Source: Cytophagales bacterium
GTDB taxonomy: Bacteria > Bacteroidota > Bacteroidia > Cytophagales > Cyclobacteriaceae
Direction of reading: 5' to 3'
Assembly: GCA_003500135.1 (NCBI GenBank)
Contig: DNTA01000139.1
Span: 1-14,512, forward strand
DNA: 14,512 bases
The notes below the pieces were generated by a model, which was given only the letters and a program-made list of their open reading frames with translations, did not search any database and was not told where the DNA came from. The translations under genes were made by a program, and so were the position numbers. Shown here piece by piece: positions 1 to 7,904 of this stretch (within the stretch, counting starts at the first letter, position 1; every line of letters begins with the position of its first letter).

Positions 1-87
1 ACTCAATATAAAATCGGCTTCAAACCACCTATGGGTAAAACCGTTTTTCAATTCTGAAATCTTGTGTGTATCTTTATGTTGCAACAT
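1..87 (-). CDS. Partial ORF running off the window edge, function unknown
   Basis: On the minus strand an ATG at 87-85 opens a frame that stays open to position 1, giving 29 residues that begin MLQHKDTHKISELKNGF. An in-frame TAA lies a short way upstream at about 112-114. The ATG lies inside the left arm of the palindrome at 81-155. The frame is not part of the neighbouring GH20 gene. Because it starts beside the point where that gene is cut, I infer it may be the beginning of a mobile-element gene such as a transposase, but I recognise no family motif in the visible part. Confidence 0.3.
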   Translation of the reverse strand, partial: MLQHKDTHKISELKNGFTHRWFEADFILS

Positions 88-155
88 GATAATGTGATTT
101 GGAAACCACTGTTAAGATACTGAAATACAGTGTCTTAACAAAATTATCATGTTGC
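81..155. repeat. Three-armed palindrome (cruciform-like, possible mobile-element end)
   Basis: Bases 81-93 and 143-155 are perfect 13-nt reverse complements (gcaacatgataat against attatcatgttgc). Inside them, 110-122 and 128-140 form a second 13-bp stem with one mismatch and a 5-nt aaata loop. The left strand between the two stems also holds a small tggaaacca hairpin. The structure lies about 55 bp beyond the point where GH20 homology stops, in sequence that belongs to neither neighbour. It could be the subterminal structure of an insertion sequence, a MITE-like element, or a terminator-like palindrome without a T run. Confidence 0.6.
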
Positions 156-194
156 TTTTTATTTTCTTACTATACTCATTCTCAACTACTTATT

Positions 195-1280
195 CTACTG
201 CGAAACTTGAGTAAAATAGATATAATCCTCTTTTTTTGTAACGTGGCTCTCGTCGCCCCCTACGTGAAAATAAGGGCCAGGTGAAAGCATGGTAATCTCA
301 CGGACGACATCATCAATAAAAGCATATACTGTATCTTTCCGGGTATCGAAAGTGCTGAAACCCACCTCTTTGCCGGTGTATAATTCCGGGGTTTGGTCTG
401 TGCCATTCAGGAAAGGATAGGAAACAATCGCAGCATTGGTATGTCCGGGCATATCCACCTCCGGCACAATAGTAATATGATGTGATTTGGCATGCGCAAC
501 AATTTCTTTGTATTGCTTCTGGGTGTAAAAACCGCCCGGTCCTCCACCGACCTCTGTGCTACCTCCCACTTCAGTCAATTTAGGCCATGATTTTATTTCA
601 ATACGCCATCCCTGATCGTCTGTAAGATGCAGGTGCAATACATTGATTTTGTAATAGGCCAGCAAACTAATGTACTCTTTAATATAATCGGCCTCAAAAA
701 AATGGCGCGATACATCCAACATGGTAGCTCGGTAGGAAAATTGCGGAGCATCTTTGATCGTTCCCGTGGGCGCCACCCATATTTTATGATGGGCAAGGGT
801 GTCGTTGGCACTATATGGGATAAGCTGACGAAGTGTTTGCACACCCCAAAATGCCCCTTTTGGTGTATGGGCTATTAAGTCAATAGTATCCTGCGTGATC
901 CGGATTTCGTAGGCTTCCTTATTTTCAGACTTAAGCCTTTCACGACGTATATTGATAACAGATGAGGCCTTGTTTTCTTGAGAAATGGGAATGTTTAACC
1001 CGGTTTTGGACTGTATTTTTTTCGCCAAAAAATCAGCAACCTCTTTAAACCCTTCTGTAGTATCCCCCACACGGATGATGGTATGCTTATCCAATGGGAA
1101 CCCACTATTTGTGGGGGTAACTTCCAAAGGCTTTGGGATTAAAGCGGCTTCTGAAAGGTCAGTTGCTGGAAAGTTGATTTCCCTTTTTTGCGAATAGGAA
1201 ATAAAAGACATCAAAAATAAAAAAGACAACAGATGAATTATGATCTGGTGGCAACTTCGGAGTTCACGAATTAGTCTCAA
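195..1280 (-). pseudogene. Beta-N-acetylhexosaminidase, GH20 family, C-terminally truncated
   Basis: The protein resembles a secreted family-20 exo-hexosaminidase that removes terminal GlcNAc/GalNAc from glycans or chitin oligomers. A hydrophobic signal segment lies at about residues 12-30 of this reading. The GH20b alpha/beta domain covers about 44-175 and the TIM barrel starts at about 181 (FSYRATMLDVSRHFF). Barrel motifs include HLHLTDDQGWRIEI (216-229), PEVDMPGH (273-280) and the catalytic pair HVGGDES (Asp343, Glu344). Homology stops near Phe356 and a stop follows five residues later, whereas the family is usually over 500 residues, so the second half of the barrel is missing. The 5' end is also doubtful: this frame begins with TTG. 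An ATG at 1319-1317 is in frame but separated from it by a TAA at 1295-1293, which suggests an early nonsense mutation. The product is probably inactive. Confidence 0.85.
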
Positions 1281-1333
1281 AATTTGATGGATTTAAACTG
1301 TTAAATGATTGATTTTCATCTCTGATTGTCAAG

Positions 1334-1999
1334 CTAATATAATATGGATTCTATATGCTCCATCAACGGTGAAAATACTATGGCAATCATCAGGGCATAG
1401 GTTATAATTGTAAAACTCAAGCCACCCAGGGTAGCCCTATGGATTTTTCCAATTGTAACCAGGTCATAAGCAATGGGAATGATCACACAGGAGAGCAATG
1501 ATAGTAAAACCAAAATCAGCGTGGATAAATCCAGGATATAGGAGATACGGATAAAAGCAGGGTTAATCAAATTTAAACAAGCGATCAACATTTGTCTTTT
1601 ATGTGTTGCGAAATTCCCTTTTATCGCTGCCCTAATACTAACAAAGAATAGAATAGCAAATACCAAAACATCCCGGGACTCACCGACTAATCTTTGGGCC
1701 TCTCCCCAATCATACGTGATGTATAGAGCATTGATTACAATAATTGGGACCGTTAATATCCCTACATACAGGTTCTTTTGGTGCCTTCCGATTTTACCCC
1801 TAACCACAAGCCTTGACTGATAGACAAAAAACAGTAACCAACTCATAGCAAGCGCAATATGAATGACTACTATCGGTTTAAAATAACGTTCCAAACGAAA
1901 GGGCTGTACAATGGCGACGATGGCAAATATCAGGATAACAAACACAAACATGACAATGCCTGTATACCATATAAATCTCGATTGTTTTGCTTGTTCCAT
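1334..1999 (-). CDS. Seven-transmembrane hypothetical membrane protein
   Basis: An intact 221-residue integral membrane protein. Hydrophobic stretches at about 12-31, 39-61, 78-98, 111-128, 136-156, 159-181 and 191-211 suggest seven helices. Histidines lie at 47 (VIHIALAMSW, within helix 2), 73 (GKIGRHQKN), 133 (THKRQM) and 187. Membrane histidines of this sort recall the DUF2306 and cytochrome b561-like families, so heme or metal binding is possible, but no diagnostic motif proves it. The ATG at 1999 is the first Met in the frame. No clear Shine-Dalgarno site is present, as is normal in Bacteroidota. The gene starts 422 bp from the exporter pair upstream, and its 3' end lies 53 bp from the GH20 remnant, both on the same strand. 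It shows no lesion, unlike most genes nearby. I cannot assign a substrate or pathway. Confidence 0.75.
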   Translation of the reverse strand: MEQAKQSRFIWYTGIVMFVFVILIFAIVAIVQPFRLERYFKPIVVIHIALAMSWLLFFVYQSRLVVRGKIGRHQKNLYVGILTVPIIVINALYITYDWGEAQRLVGESRDVLVFAILFFVSIRAAIKGNFATHKRQMLIACLNLINPAFIRISYILDLSTLILVLLSLLSCVIIPIAYDLVTIGKIHRATLGGLSFTIITYALMIAIVFSPLMEHIESILY

Positions 2000-2421
2000 T
2001 TGAAAACTTCTTTTGGATTTGGCTTTTAACCTGAAACATGCATCAGCATTCTATTTTAAAACCCGATACAATTCTAACAATCACCGTTAAATGTTGCCAT
2101 ATGTGTTAACAGGTATTCAATCCAATCCAGGTTAAATTACTGAAAATTGTACTGCTTAATTTACGAAAAAATCCATTTAACCTGGTTTTTTTAAAAGAAC
2201 TTCGTGAAGAGCAGCAAAATGGAATAAAGGCGAAGACCAACTTATTAATTTTCTAAAGCTTGAGCGGGATTTTGGGACTGTTGGCCTCTGATTAATAGTT
2301 CAAATATACCACCACCTATCCGGAGAATATTGATGGGTGATGCTGGAGGAGCAGAAATTTAGTCAATGTGAAGATTTATGATCTTCAATATTTTATCAGG
2401 CCAAAATGCCTCATTACCTAC
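2000..2421. other. 422-bp intergenic stretch with a long-loop inverted repeat
   Basis: No convincing gene is visible. Bases 2127-2137 and 2175-2185 are perfect 11-nt reverse complements (ccaggttaaat against atttaacctgg) separated by 37 nt, and the right arm is followed by seven Ts (2186-2192). Read on the plus strand this looks like a terminator with an unusually long loop, but no plus-strand gene precedes it. It may instead be a regulatory palindrome or a remnant. Short open stretches around 2195-2260 are too brief to call. Confidence 0.4.
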
Positions 2422-2928
2422 TTACCGCCTTTTACCCCTTACAATTGTTTGAATCTTAATATGCTTGGCCGATTCCCGACGTGTCAAGAGCATAGGCGCC
2501 GCCACGCCTAAGGCAAGGACCATAAGCACGAAAAACGTTTTTAATCCATTGGTGACTGTTTCTTCGAGCAAGTGCAAAAAAGTAGCTTCATCGACATCTC
2601 TGGTCAAACGGATCAGGCCAAGCATCATCCGGTAAGCGAAGGCGCCGGGCACCATTGGAATAACCGCAGGGATAGCAAAAATAAAAGGCGGGGCATGACG
2701 TAAGTGTCCGGCATAAATACTTAAAAAACCCACCAGCACTGCACCGGCAAAAGAACTGAGTATCGCGCCAACACCCAACTTCAAGGCGAGCAATTTCAGG
2801 CTCCCACCGAGCGACCCAAGTAAAAAAATGACGGCGATGGTTCGTACAGGTACATTAAACAGGATGGCGAACCCCGCAGCAGCACAGCCCAGCCAGATCC
2901 AACTTTCCAGCAAAACGGTCCACTCCAT
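2422..2928 (-). CDS. Threonine/serine exporter family protein, small subunit (ThrE_2, YjjB-like)
   Basis: A 168-residue membrane protein of the DUF3815/ThrE_2 family, corresponding to the C-terminal half of corynebacterial ThrE and to E. coli YjjB. YjjB acts with YjjP in export of succinate; ThrE exports threonine and serine. About five hydrophobic segments are present (roughly 8-26, 30-48, 54-74, 82-105, 129-148). The family hallmark is PAVIPMVPGAFAYRMMLGL (residues 87-105). I chose the Met at 2928 instead of an in-frame Met ten codons earlier, because translation there begins MEWTVLLESW and lies 2 nt after the TAA of the upstream gene. That tight spacing implies translational coupling with 2931-3701 and a joint transporter. 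The length is close to the family norm (about 150-170) and no lesions are seen. The transported substrate cannot be decided from sequence. Confidence 0.85.
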   Translation of the reverse strand: MEWTVLLESWIWLGCAAAGFAILFNVPVRTIAVIFLLGSLGGSLKLLALKLGVGAILSSFAGAVLVGFLSIYAGHLRHAPPFIFAIPAVIPMVPGAFAYRMMLGLIRLTRDVDEATFLHLLEETVTNGLKTFFVLMVLALGVAAPMLLTRRESAKHIKIQTIVRGKRR

Positions 2929-2930
2929 AG

Positions 2931-3701
2931 TTAGATATAATAAATTAAAATGGAACATAACATACCCAGGGCTATGGCAAAAGCGATGATCAGGCCATTC
3001 ATTCCGCGCATAATGCCATTCATTATATTACCATCCAGCAAATCAGATAGCGAATTGATCAGCGGCACCCCCGGAATGAGGTATAGAACAGAGGTAGCGA
3101 TTGCATACTCGGCTTGTGCCCCGGGTGTAAAATGTACATAGCCCCCCGCTATGAGCACCGAGGTAAAAGAGGCAAAGAAAACGCACAGATACGCATTGAA
3201 ATTCATTTTTATGGCTTCCTGCCGCACGATAAGCCCGATGAAAGTAGCAACAAATGTCGCCAGCATATCGGGCGCCCCACCACCGAACAAACGGCAAAAG
3301 GAAGCTCCGGACAGGCCTACCATCAACAGTATTACAATCCTTGGATAGTGCGATAATGACTTCAGGCGATTGATCTCATTCCATATCTGTTCGTAATTCC
3401 ATTGCTCTTCCACTATTTTCCAGCTCATGCGGCTGATCCCACTGACCACCTTGAAATTGGCGCCATGTGGAAAGGTACGTTTTAAGCTGCTTTGAAAATA
3501 GTCGAGCTTGTCATCATAAACCGATAACATCAATGCGCGATGCGTAATGAGAAGCTCGGCATTGAAACCATAAACATTGGCAATGCGGGTAATCGTCGTT
3601 CGAATTCGTGATGTGTTGGCGCCGGCAGCCATAAGCATAGCCCCCACCTCCAACAGTATTTTACTTAACTCCTGACTGGACTTAATTACTTTCTCTTTCA
3701 T
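2931..3701 (-). CDS. Threonine/serine exporter family protein, large subunit (ThrE_1/DUF1212, YjjP-like)
   Basis: A 256-residue partner of the next gene. It matches the N-terminal half of ThrE and E. coli YjjP, with an N-terminal soluble part of about 115 residues and then five hydrophobic segments (about 121-138, 146-160, 169-187, 199-216, 233-255). Family signatures are ELSKILLEVGAMLMAAGANTSRI (11-33) and SVLYLIPGVPLINSLSDLLDGN (204-225). I chose the start at 3701 (MKEKVIKSSQ) over an in-frame Met 29 codons upstream because the family domain begins within ten residues of it and the upstream extension reads like a spurious leader. The two genes most likely form one operon and one inner-membrane exporter for a small acid such as an amino acid or dicarboxylate. 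Both genes are intact although surrounded by pseudogenes. Confidence 0.85.
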   Translation of the reverse strand: MKEKVIKSSQELSKILLEVGAMLMAAGANTSRIRTTITRIANVYGFNAELLITHRALMLSVYDDKLDYFQSSLKRTFPHGANFKVVSGISRMSWKIVEEQWNYEQIWNEINRLKSLSHYPRIVILLMVGLSGASFCRLFGGGAPDMLATFVATFIGLIVRQEAIKMNFNAYLCVFFASFTSVLIAGGYVHFTPGAQAEYAIATSVLYLIPGVPLINSLSDLLDGNIMNGIMRGMNGLIIAFAIALGMLCSILIYYI

Positions 3702-3845
3702 ATCTGAAGCAACCGGCAGTTTAAAAACCCAGTGGCAATTTAAGGGTAAAAAACAGCCAAAGAAAAGTATAAAGCAGCATTTTAGCATTCTATTTCGTAA
3801 AAATAGATGTACAAGTCAATTTTGGGGCCAAATAACATGCTCAAT

Positions 3846-3989
3846 TTATTCATCCAAAACTCCGTCAATTATAAACTCTTTAAATCCTTCCAGCTTTTTT
3901 CTATCGCCATGTATTTCAAACGCCTTCGAGTTTTTAAAGGGAACTGCAATACCTGTAATGGCGCATTTAGCAAAGTGTAACTTGTGGTT
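3846..3989 (-). pseudogene. Orphan 3'-end coding remnant, family unknown
   Basis: On the minus strand a frame of 47 codons ends with TAA at 3848-3846 and reads like a real protein C-terminus: it contains KCAITGIAVPFKNSKAFEI and ends KEFIIDGVLDE. It has no start codon, and an in-frame TAA at 3992-3990 blocks it upstream. The residue composition is gene-like, so I take it as the tail of a gene whose body is lost or shifted into another frame. Candidate upstream stretches in other frames are listed under 3990-4200. I do not recognise the family. Confidence 0.4.
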
Positions 3990-4200
3990 TTAATACAACT
4001 AGTTTCAAATTTATGCCATTTGATAGAGACCATACGCTCACTCTCTGTGTCCCTTCCGAAAGACGTCTGATCGGGGTTGGCGTATTCCTATTCAGTATGC
4101 CCGGTAATTTATGCGAAAATTAAGTTGGCCTGATTTGCTTGCCTGAATTGGGCTTTATGATTATTGTAGTAGGTGTACATGATGGAAAAACCCTCGAAAT
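3990..4200. other. Degenerate intergenic stretch with short coding-like fragments
   Basis: No intact gene is visible. On the minus strand an open piece at 4109-4205 includes MYTYYNNHKAQFRQANQANL before a stop, and another frame around 4033-4090 is open. The YNNHKAQF string faintly recalls C-termini of IS3-type integrases, but too little is left to assign. With the remnant at 3846-3989, this looks like a decayed gene or mobile element. Confidence 0.25.
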
Positions 4201-6148
4201 ATGAAACTTAAGTACGATCATTTCATATTCATTCTATCCTTTTCGCCCCTTTTTTACGGGGCTTTTGCTTATCTCCCTCTCTTCAAAATCACAGATCAAG
4301 TGGACGGAGTACCCGCATAAACTAAAAAAGGAAGACCAGGAGAAGGTCAAATTTGGCTATCTCTCCATACCGGAAAACTACCAACATCCGGAATCTAGGG
4401 AAATACAAATGGCGTTTAATATCTTAAATAGCCCAAACGATAGTGATGAGGCGATGCTGTATTGACCCGGTGTGGCCGGAGGAAGCTTTACCAACAACAT
4501 GGATAATTTTTTTGGCTACTTCGCAAAACAAAAAATACTGGAACACAAAGACATCTTATTTCTGGATCCCCGGGGTTGCGGAAATTCAAAACCGACATTA
4601 TGTGAAAACTTAAACGATACGGAGGTCGCTTATCCTGGCATCTTTGGAAGAACCGAAGCAGAAATCGAAGCTCTTCTGGTTAAGGCTGTGGAAGAATGTT
4701 GCGACTCTTTGGTAGCAGCCAACATCGATCCCAGGGCTTACAGTTCGGTAGCTGTGGCACATGACATTGAATTGCTGAGAAAAGAAATGGGATACCGGCA
4801 ATGGATCGTCAGAGGGCATTTTTATGGAAGTTAATATGGATAGGCGCTGATCCCTCATTTTCCCGGCTCTGTTAGGGCAGGCATTTTAAGTGGCCTGGTG
4901 CCCAAGGGGGGTAACCATAAGGTTGCAGCGTTCGAAAACATGGCACGCTCTATCAAAATGGTGATTGATGCATGCGAAGAGGATCCTGACTGCCAGCAAA
5001 GCTACCCGGTCCTCGAAAACAGATTTCTGGAGGTAGTGCCTACCTTAAGCAAGGAGCCCATCAAGATCGAAGATGTCAGCGGGCAGCCTATTTTCATAGA
5101 TGTGCGTGTTTGTTTCGGCCATATTTGCCATGATCTACAACAAAGATGGCATGGAGGTGCTGCCCATGTTGGTAAAAATGACAGAAGGGGGAAACTCCTG
5201 GATTTTCCGACCCCTGGCTCAATCACTACTCACCTGGCCTATTGAAAATGATATGCTTAATATTATCAGCCTAAACGACCGGGCCATATTTGCCAAACCT
5301 GCCGGATCGCGCAATTACCAGGGCCCGTTTTTCAAGGAGTTATACCAATATTGCTATTATGATTTTGACAACAAGATCGATCAAATCTATAGTACAACAC
5401 TGAGCTTAAAACCTCAGCCCTATGACACGACCACTACATCCTATAAAACCCAAGTATTACTTTTTGATGGATAATACGACCCCATCACCCCTCCTTCTTT
5501 TACAGATCAGGTAGCGACATATATCCCTAATCACATCAGGTTTACAGTGGCAGACCGAGGACATGATGCCTCCAGAGGTTTAAATGGTATCATTCCCGAA
5601 TATGTCCTTAATCCGGGTATACAACCAGGCCTGGCTGAATTACAACAATCCCACAGTTTTGAATTTGCCCACGGCATTATCTTAAATTCGGGCGTTTCAT
5701 CGTTGGCCATGAAAATAGCTACCGGAAATTATCTGACTACGGCCATAATATAGGGAATAGTCCTTTTGTTACTGGTCATCGGGTTTTTATACTTCCCCAT
5801 TCGTTTTATCGTAAAAAAGTAGGTAAAAAGCCAATTACACTTCCCATTACGATCACCTTGAGCACATGGCTGATTGCCTTCTTAACCATTGTATTTCTTG
5901 GAGTACTGGCCCTTGCGGTAATCGACACCCTCTCTTCCAACATGTACCTTTTGGCATTTGGATTGCCGGGCCAGTGTTGGATCCTTTTTATATTCCCATG
6001 GCTGGTATTAATAGCTTTATTAGTCAGCCTTTATTTCTACCAGAAATACCGACCTATTGGTTCAGGAAACAAAATTTTCTGGTCTCTTTCCTGGATCGGG
6101 GGCCTGGGGTTTCTTTTGTTTTTTAGGGTAAGCGGTGTGATCTTTTGA
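4201..6148 (+). pseudogene. Secreted alpha/beta hydrolase (TAP-like peptidase type) with C-terminal membrane domain, multiply disrupted
   Basis: The start MKLKYDHFIFILSFSPLFYG (ATG 4201) is a signal peptide. A frameshift near the GGGG at about 4251-4254 then moves the frame to SKSQIKWTEYPHKLKK. A TGA (4463-4465) falls in the oxyanion-region motif, read as LY*PGVAGGSF. The nucleophile motif, normally GHSYGS, reads GHFYGS, so the Ser codon has become TTT (4820-4822), and TAA (4832) and TAG (4841) follow at once. A second frameshift lies near 5095-5125. The acid motif FDG*YDPITP carries a TAA (5472), while the His motif VADRGHDAS remains. Another TAG (5751), a frameshift in an A6 run (5813-5818), and a four-helix membrane tail (5858-6148) complete it. 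The intact ancestor would be about 640 residues, a serine hydrolase or peptidase anchored by its tail. At least five nonsense codons and the lost nucleophile make function implausible. Confidence 0.85.
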
Positions 6149-6205
6149 TGTTCGATAGAGATATAGGGCACATATAATTTGATTTCATTTATACGTTTTG
6201 CTAAT

Positions 6206-6235
6206 CCTCAGAGACTCCCGCTGAAGACTCTGAGG
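6206..6235. repeat. Small perfect hairpin between two convergent pseudogenes
   Basis: Bases 6206-6213 (cctcagag) and 6228-6235 (ctctgagg) are perfect reverse complements around a 14-nt loop. There is no T run on either side, so it is at best a decayed or Rho-assisted terminator between the convergent hydrolase and E2 remnants. The left arm with its flank (cctcagagactc) matches 11 of 12 bases of a stretch in the palindromic element near 14230, which may be chance. Confidence 0.4.
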
Positions 6236-6293
6236 AACTCAGTATAAGATTTTACTCTACCCGAACACAATACACACCCGGTCTTTTACCCCA

Positions 6294-7375
6294 CTAAAAA
6301 AACATATTAATAGGCGACTCCAGGGCGTTGCACAGCCATTTGGTAAAACGGGCAGCGTCGGCGCCATCGATCAGGCGGTGGTCGTAGGTAAGCGCTACGG
6401 GCAGCATGGTACGTGGTTGCCACCCACCGTCTTGCCAGACCGGATTCCCGGTAGCACGAGATAATCCCAGAATGGCTACCTGTGGAGGGAATATAACCGG
6501 TGTGAACCCAGTACCTCCTATGCCCCCAAGATTTGAGATGACGAAATTACCTCCTTCCATTTCTTCTTTTTTCAGCTTTCCACTGCGGGCTTTTTCAGCC
6601 AACTCATTTACTTCTTTCGACAATTCAGGAATGTCCTTCTGGTCTACATCTCTTACAACAGGCGACAACAGACCGCGAACGGTAACCGCCGCAATGCCAA
6701 TATGATAATAATCTTTCAGCGCCAGTTCCCGGCTGTCCATGACGGCGCTGGCATTAAACTTCCTGAACTTCTTCAGCGCCTCACCCACCCTATTTGCAAC
6801 ACCACACTCGTTACCATGACCTTGGTATCTAGCTTTTCATTCTTTTGTGCCAGCATATTGCTCAGTTCGGCAATGTCCGCCTCATCAAAATGGGATCACC
6901 TGAGATATGTTGCGCCACGATTGAATGGTTCGTCTGGCAATGATCAGGCGCTTTTTCGATAGTGGCTCATGATGGGTTTCGCCCCACTTCGAAAAATCAG
7001 GCAGGGCAATGCCCTGCTCTGATGATTTTCCACCCTGGTTTTTCTTTTCAATCAACACACGGGCATGTTCAAAGACATCTTCCCTCGTAATCCGATCATC
7101 ATTGGAACGCTTTAGTTCCGCTATATCAATCCCCAATTCGCGGGCAAATTTACGGGCCAGCGGTACTGCAGGAATATCGTCTCCCTTTTTCATTACATCA
7201 TCCTCATGCCCTTCCCCTGGACTTGCAGCCGTTTCCTTTGGCCCCTGTTTTTTATCAGAATCTTCTTCATGGTCTATATCCGCTTCTTCCTTCATAGTAT
7301 CTTTTATCTCGGCTTTTCCTTCTTCTGAATTATCTTCCTCCTGCTCTTCTTTTTGGGCTTTAGCATCCTGATGCG
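6294..7375 (-). pseudogene. 2-oxoacid dehydrogenase E2 (dihydrolipoamide acyltransferase), truncated and frameshifted
   Basis: E2 carries acyl groups on lipoyl arms and passes them to CoA in the pyruvate or branched-chain dehydrogenase complex. Visible in order on the minus strand are: an acidic Lys/Glu-rich linker (about 7365-7180); the E3-binding domain, IPAVPLARKFARELGIDIAE onward to RITREDVFEHA (about 7175-7062); the start of the acyltransferase domain up to WRNISQVIPF; then FDEADIAEL in another frame (frameshift near 6890); and, after a second shift near 6810, the rest of the catalytic domain. The active-site motif DHRLIDGADAARF is intact (His codon near 6380) and the end SPINMFF is native-like. 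All lipoyl domains and the start are missing: the remnant runs into the oppositely oriented PepSY fragment near 7364-7375. Without lipoyl domains and with two frameshifts it cannot be a working E2. A functional copy is presumably elsewhere. Confidence 0.85.
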
Positions 7376-7729
7376 AAAGACTATGAAATTCATTATCCTT
7401 ACGCCGATTCGGTGGGCATATATGTGGAAGTATCTTATCAGGACGTCACCTACTACGATTCTGACTACCTGTTTTTTGACCAAAGTACACTGGAAGAAGT
7501 GCCAACCATAAGTATCTATGGAAGACGCTCCGAGGCCGACCTGGCCGACCAAATGATACGAATGAATTACGATATTCATGTGGGAACAATCTTTGGCCTC
7601 CCAACTAAAATATTGGCATTTCTGGCCAGCCTGACCATTGCCACGCTTCCGGTAACAGGTGTACTCCTATATTTAGGCCGAACCAGAAAATCAAGGCGGA
7701 ACACACTTGCACTGAGCAGGGCCATATAA
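7364..7729 (+). pseudogene. PepSY-associated transmembrane protein, 3' fragment
   Basis: The frame opens after a TAG at 7361-7363 and reads HPDAKDYEIHYPYADSVGIY, then on through about 121 residues to TAA at 7727-7729. The part IRMNYDIHVGTIFGLPTKIL followed by a hydrophobic helix (AFLASLTIATLPVTGVLLYLG) and GRTRKSRR is the typical C-terminal end of PepSY_TM proteins, inner-membrane proteins often found with siderophore receptors and metal or sulfite reductases. Intact members are about 350-500 residues with four helices, so roughly the first two thirds are missing. The break coincides with the break in the E2 gene on the other strand. An ATG lies at 7410-7412 territory inside the frame, but a protein starting there would lack most of the fold. 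A strong terminator follows immediately. Confidence 0.8.
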
Positions 7730-7760
7730 AAAACGGGACTAAACTGTAGTCCCGTTTTTT
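7728..7760 (+). terminator. Rho-independent terminator of the PepSY fragment
   Basis: A perfect 8-bp stem, cgggacta (7734-7741) with tagtcccg (7747-7754), has a 5-nt loop and is flanked by A6 (7728-7733) and T6 (7755-7760), which extend the pairing to 14 bp. It overlaps the stop codon of the PepSY remnant. The symmetric A/T tracts mean it could also stop leftward transcription. Confidence 0.9.
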
Positions 7761-7852
7761 ATATTGATATTTGGTAATTTAATCTTTTTCAATATGTTAG
7801 GTTATCATATGTTGCTGTTTTCTATCATAATATTTTAGCATATTTTCATAAC

Positions 7853-7885
7853 AAAAAAAGCCGCACTTTACCATGCAGCTTTTTA
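7853..7885 (-). terminator. Rho-independent terminator of the aerolysin-like lipoprotein gene
   Basis: On the minus strand aaaaagctgca pairs with tgcggcttttttt around an 8-nt loop, with one G-T wobble, and ends in a T7 run (the A7 at 7853-7859 on the plus strand). It lies 20 bp past the stop codon at 7905. It closes the leftward toxin-like transcript and separates it from the convergent PepSY remnant. Confidence 0.8.
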
Positions 7886-7904
7886 TGGGACAATAGAGGC
7901 TCAC

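Noticed and set aside
2127..2192. Rho-independent terminator on the plus strand
   Set aside because: The stem and T run are present, but the 37-nt loop is long and no plus-strand gene lies upstream, so I left it as an unexplained inverted repeat.
5858..6148. A stand-alone small four-helix membrane protein
   Set aside because: It continues, after an A-run frameshift, the hydrophobic tail of the hydrolase pseudogene. No start signal or promoter of its own is visible.
6885..7295. A separate small protein with an E3-binding domain only
   Set aside because: The flanking frames continue the E2 catalytic domain on both sides of the frameshifts, so this is one broken gene.
7304..7579. Minus-strand ORF of 91 codons overlapping the PepSY fragment
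   Set aside because: Its residues show no domain pattern and it lies antisense to the PepSY frame and out of frame with the E2 linker, so it is a shadow ORF.
7412..7729. An intact 105-residue gene starting at an internal Met
   Set aside because: The same frame continues upstream with PepSY-like residues to 7364, and the protein would lack most of the family fold. A 3' fragment is the better reading.
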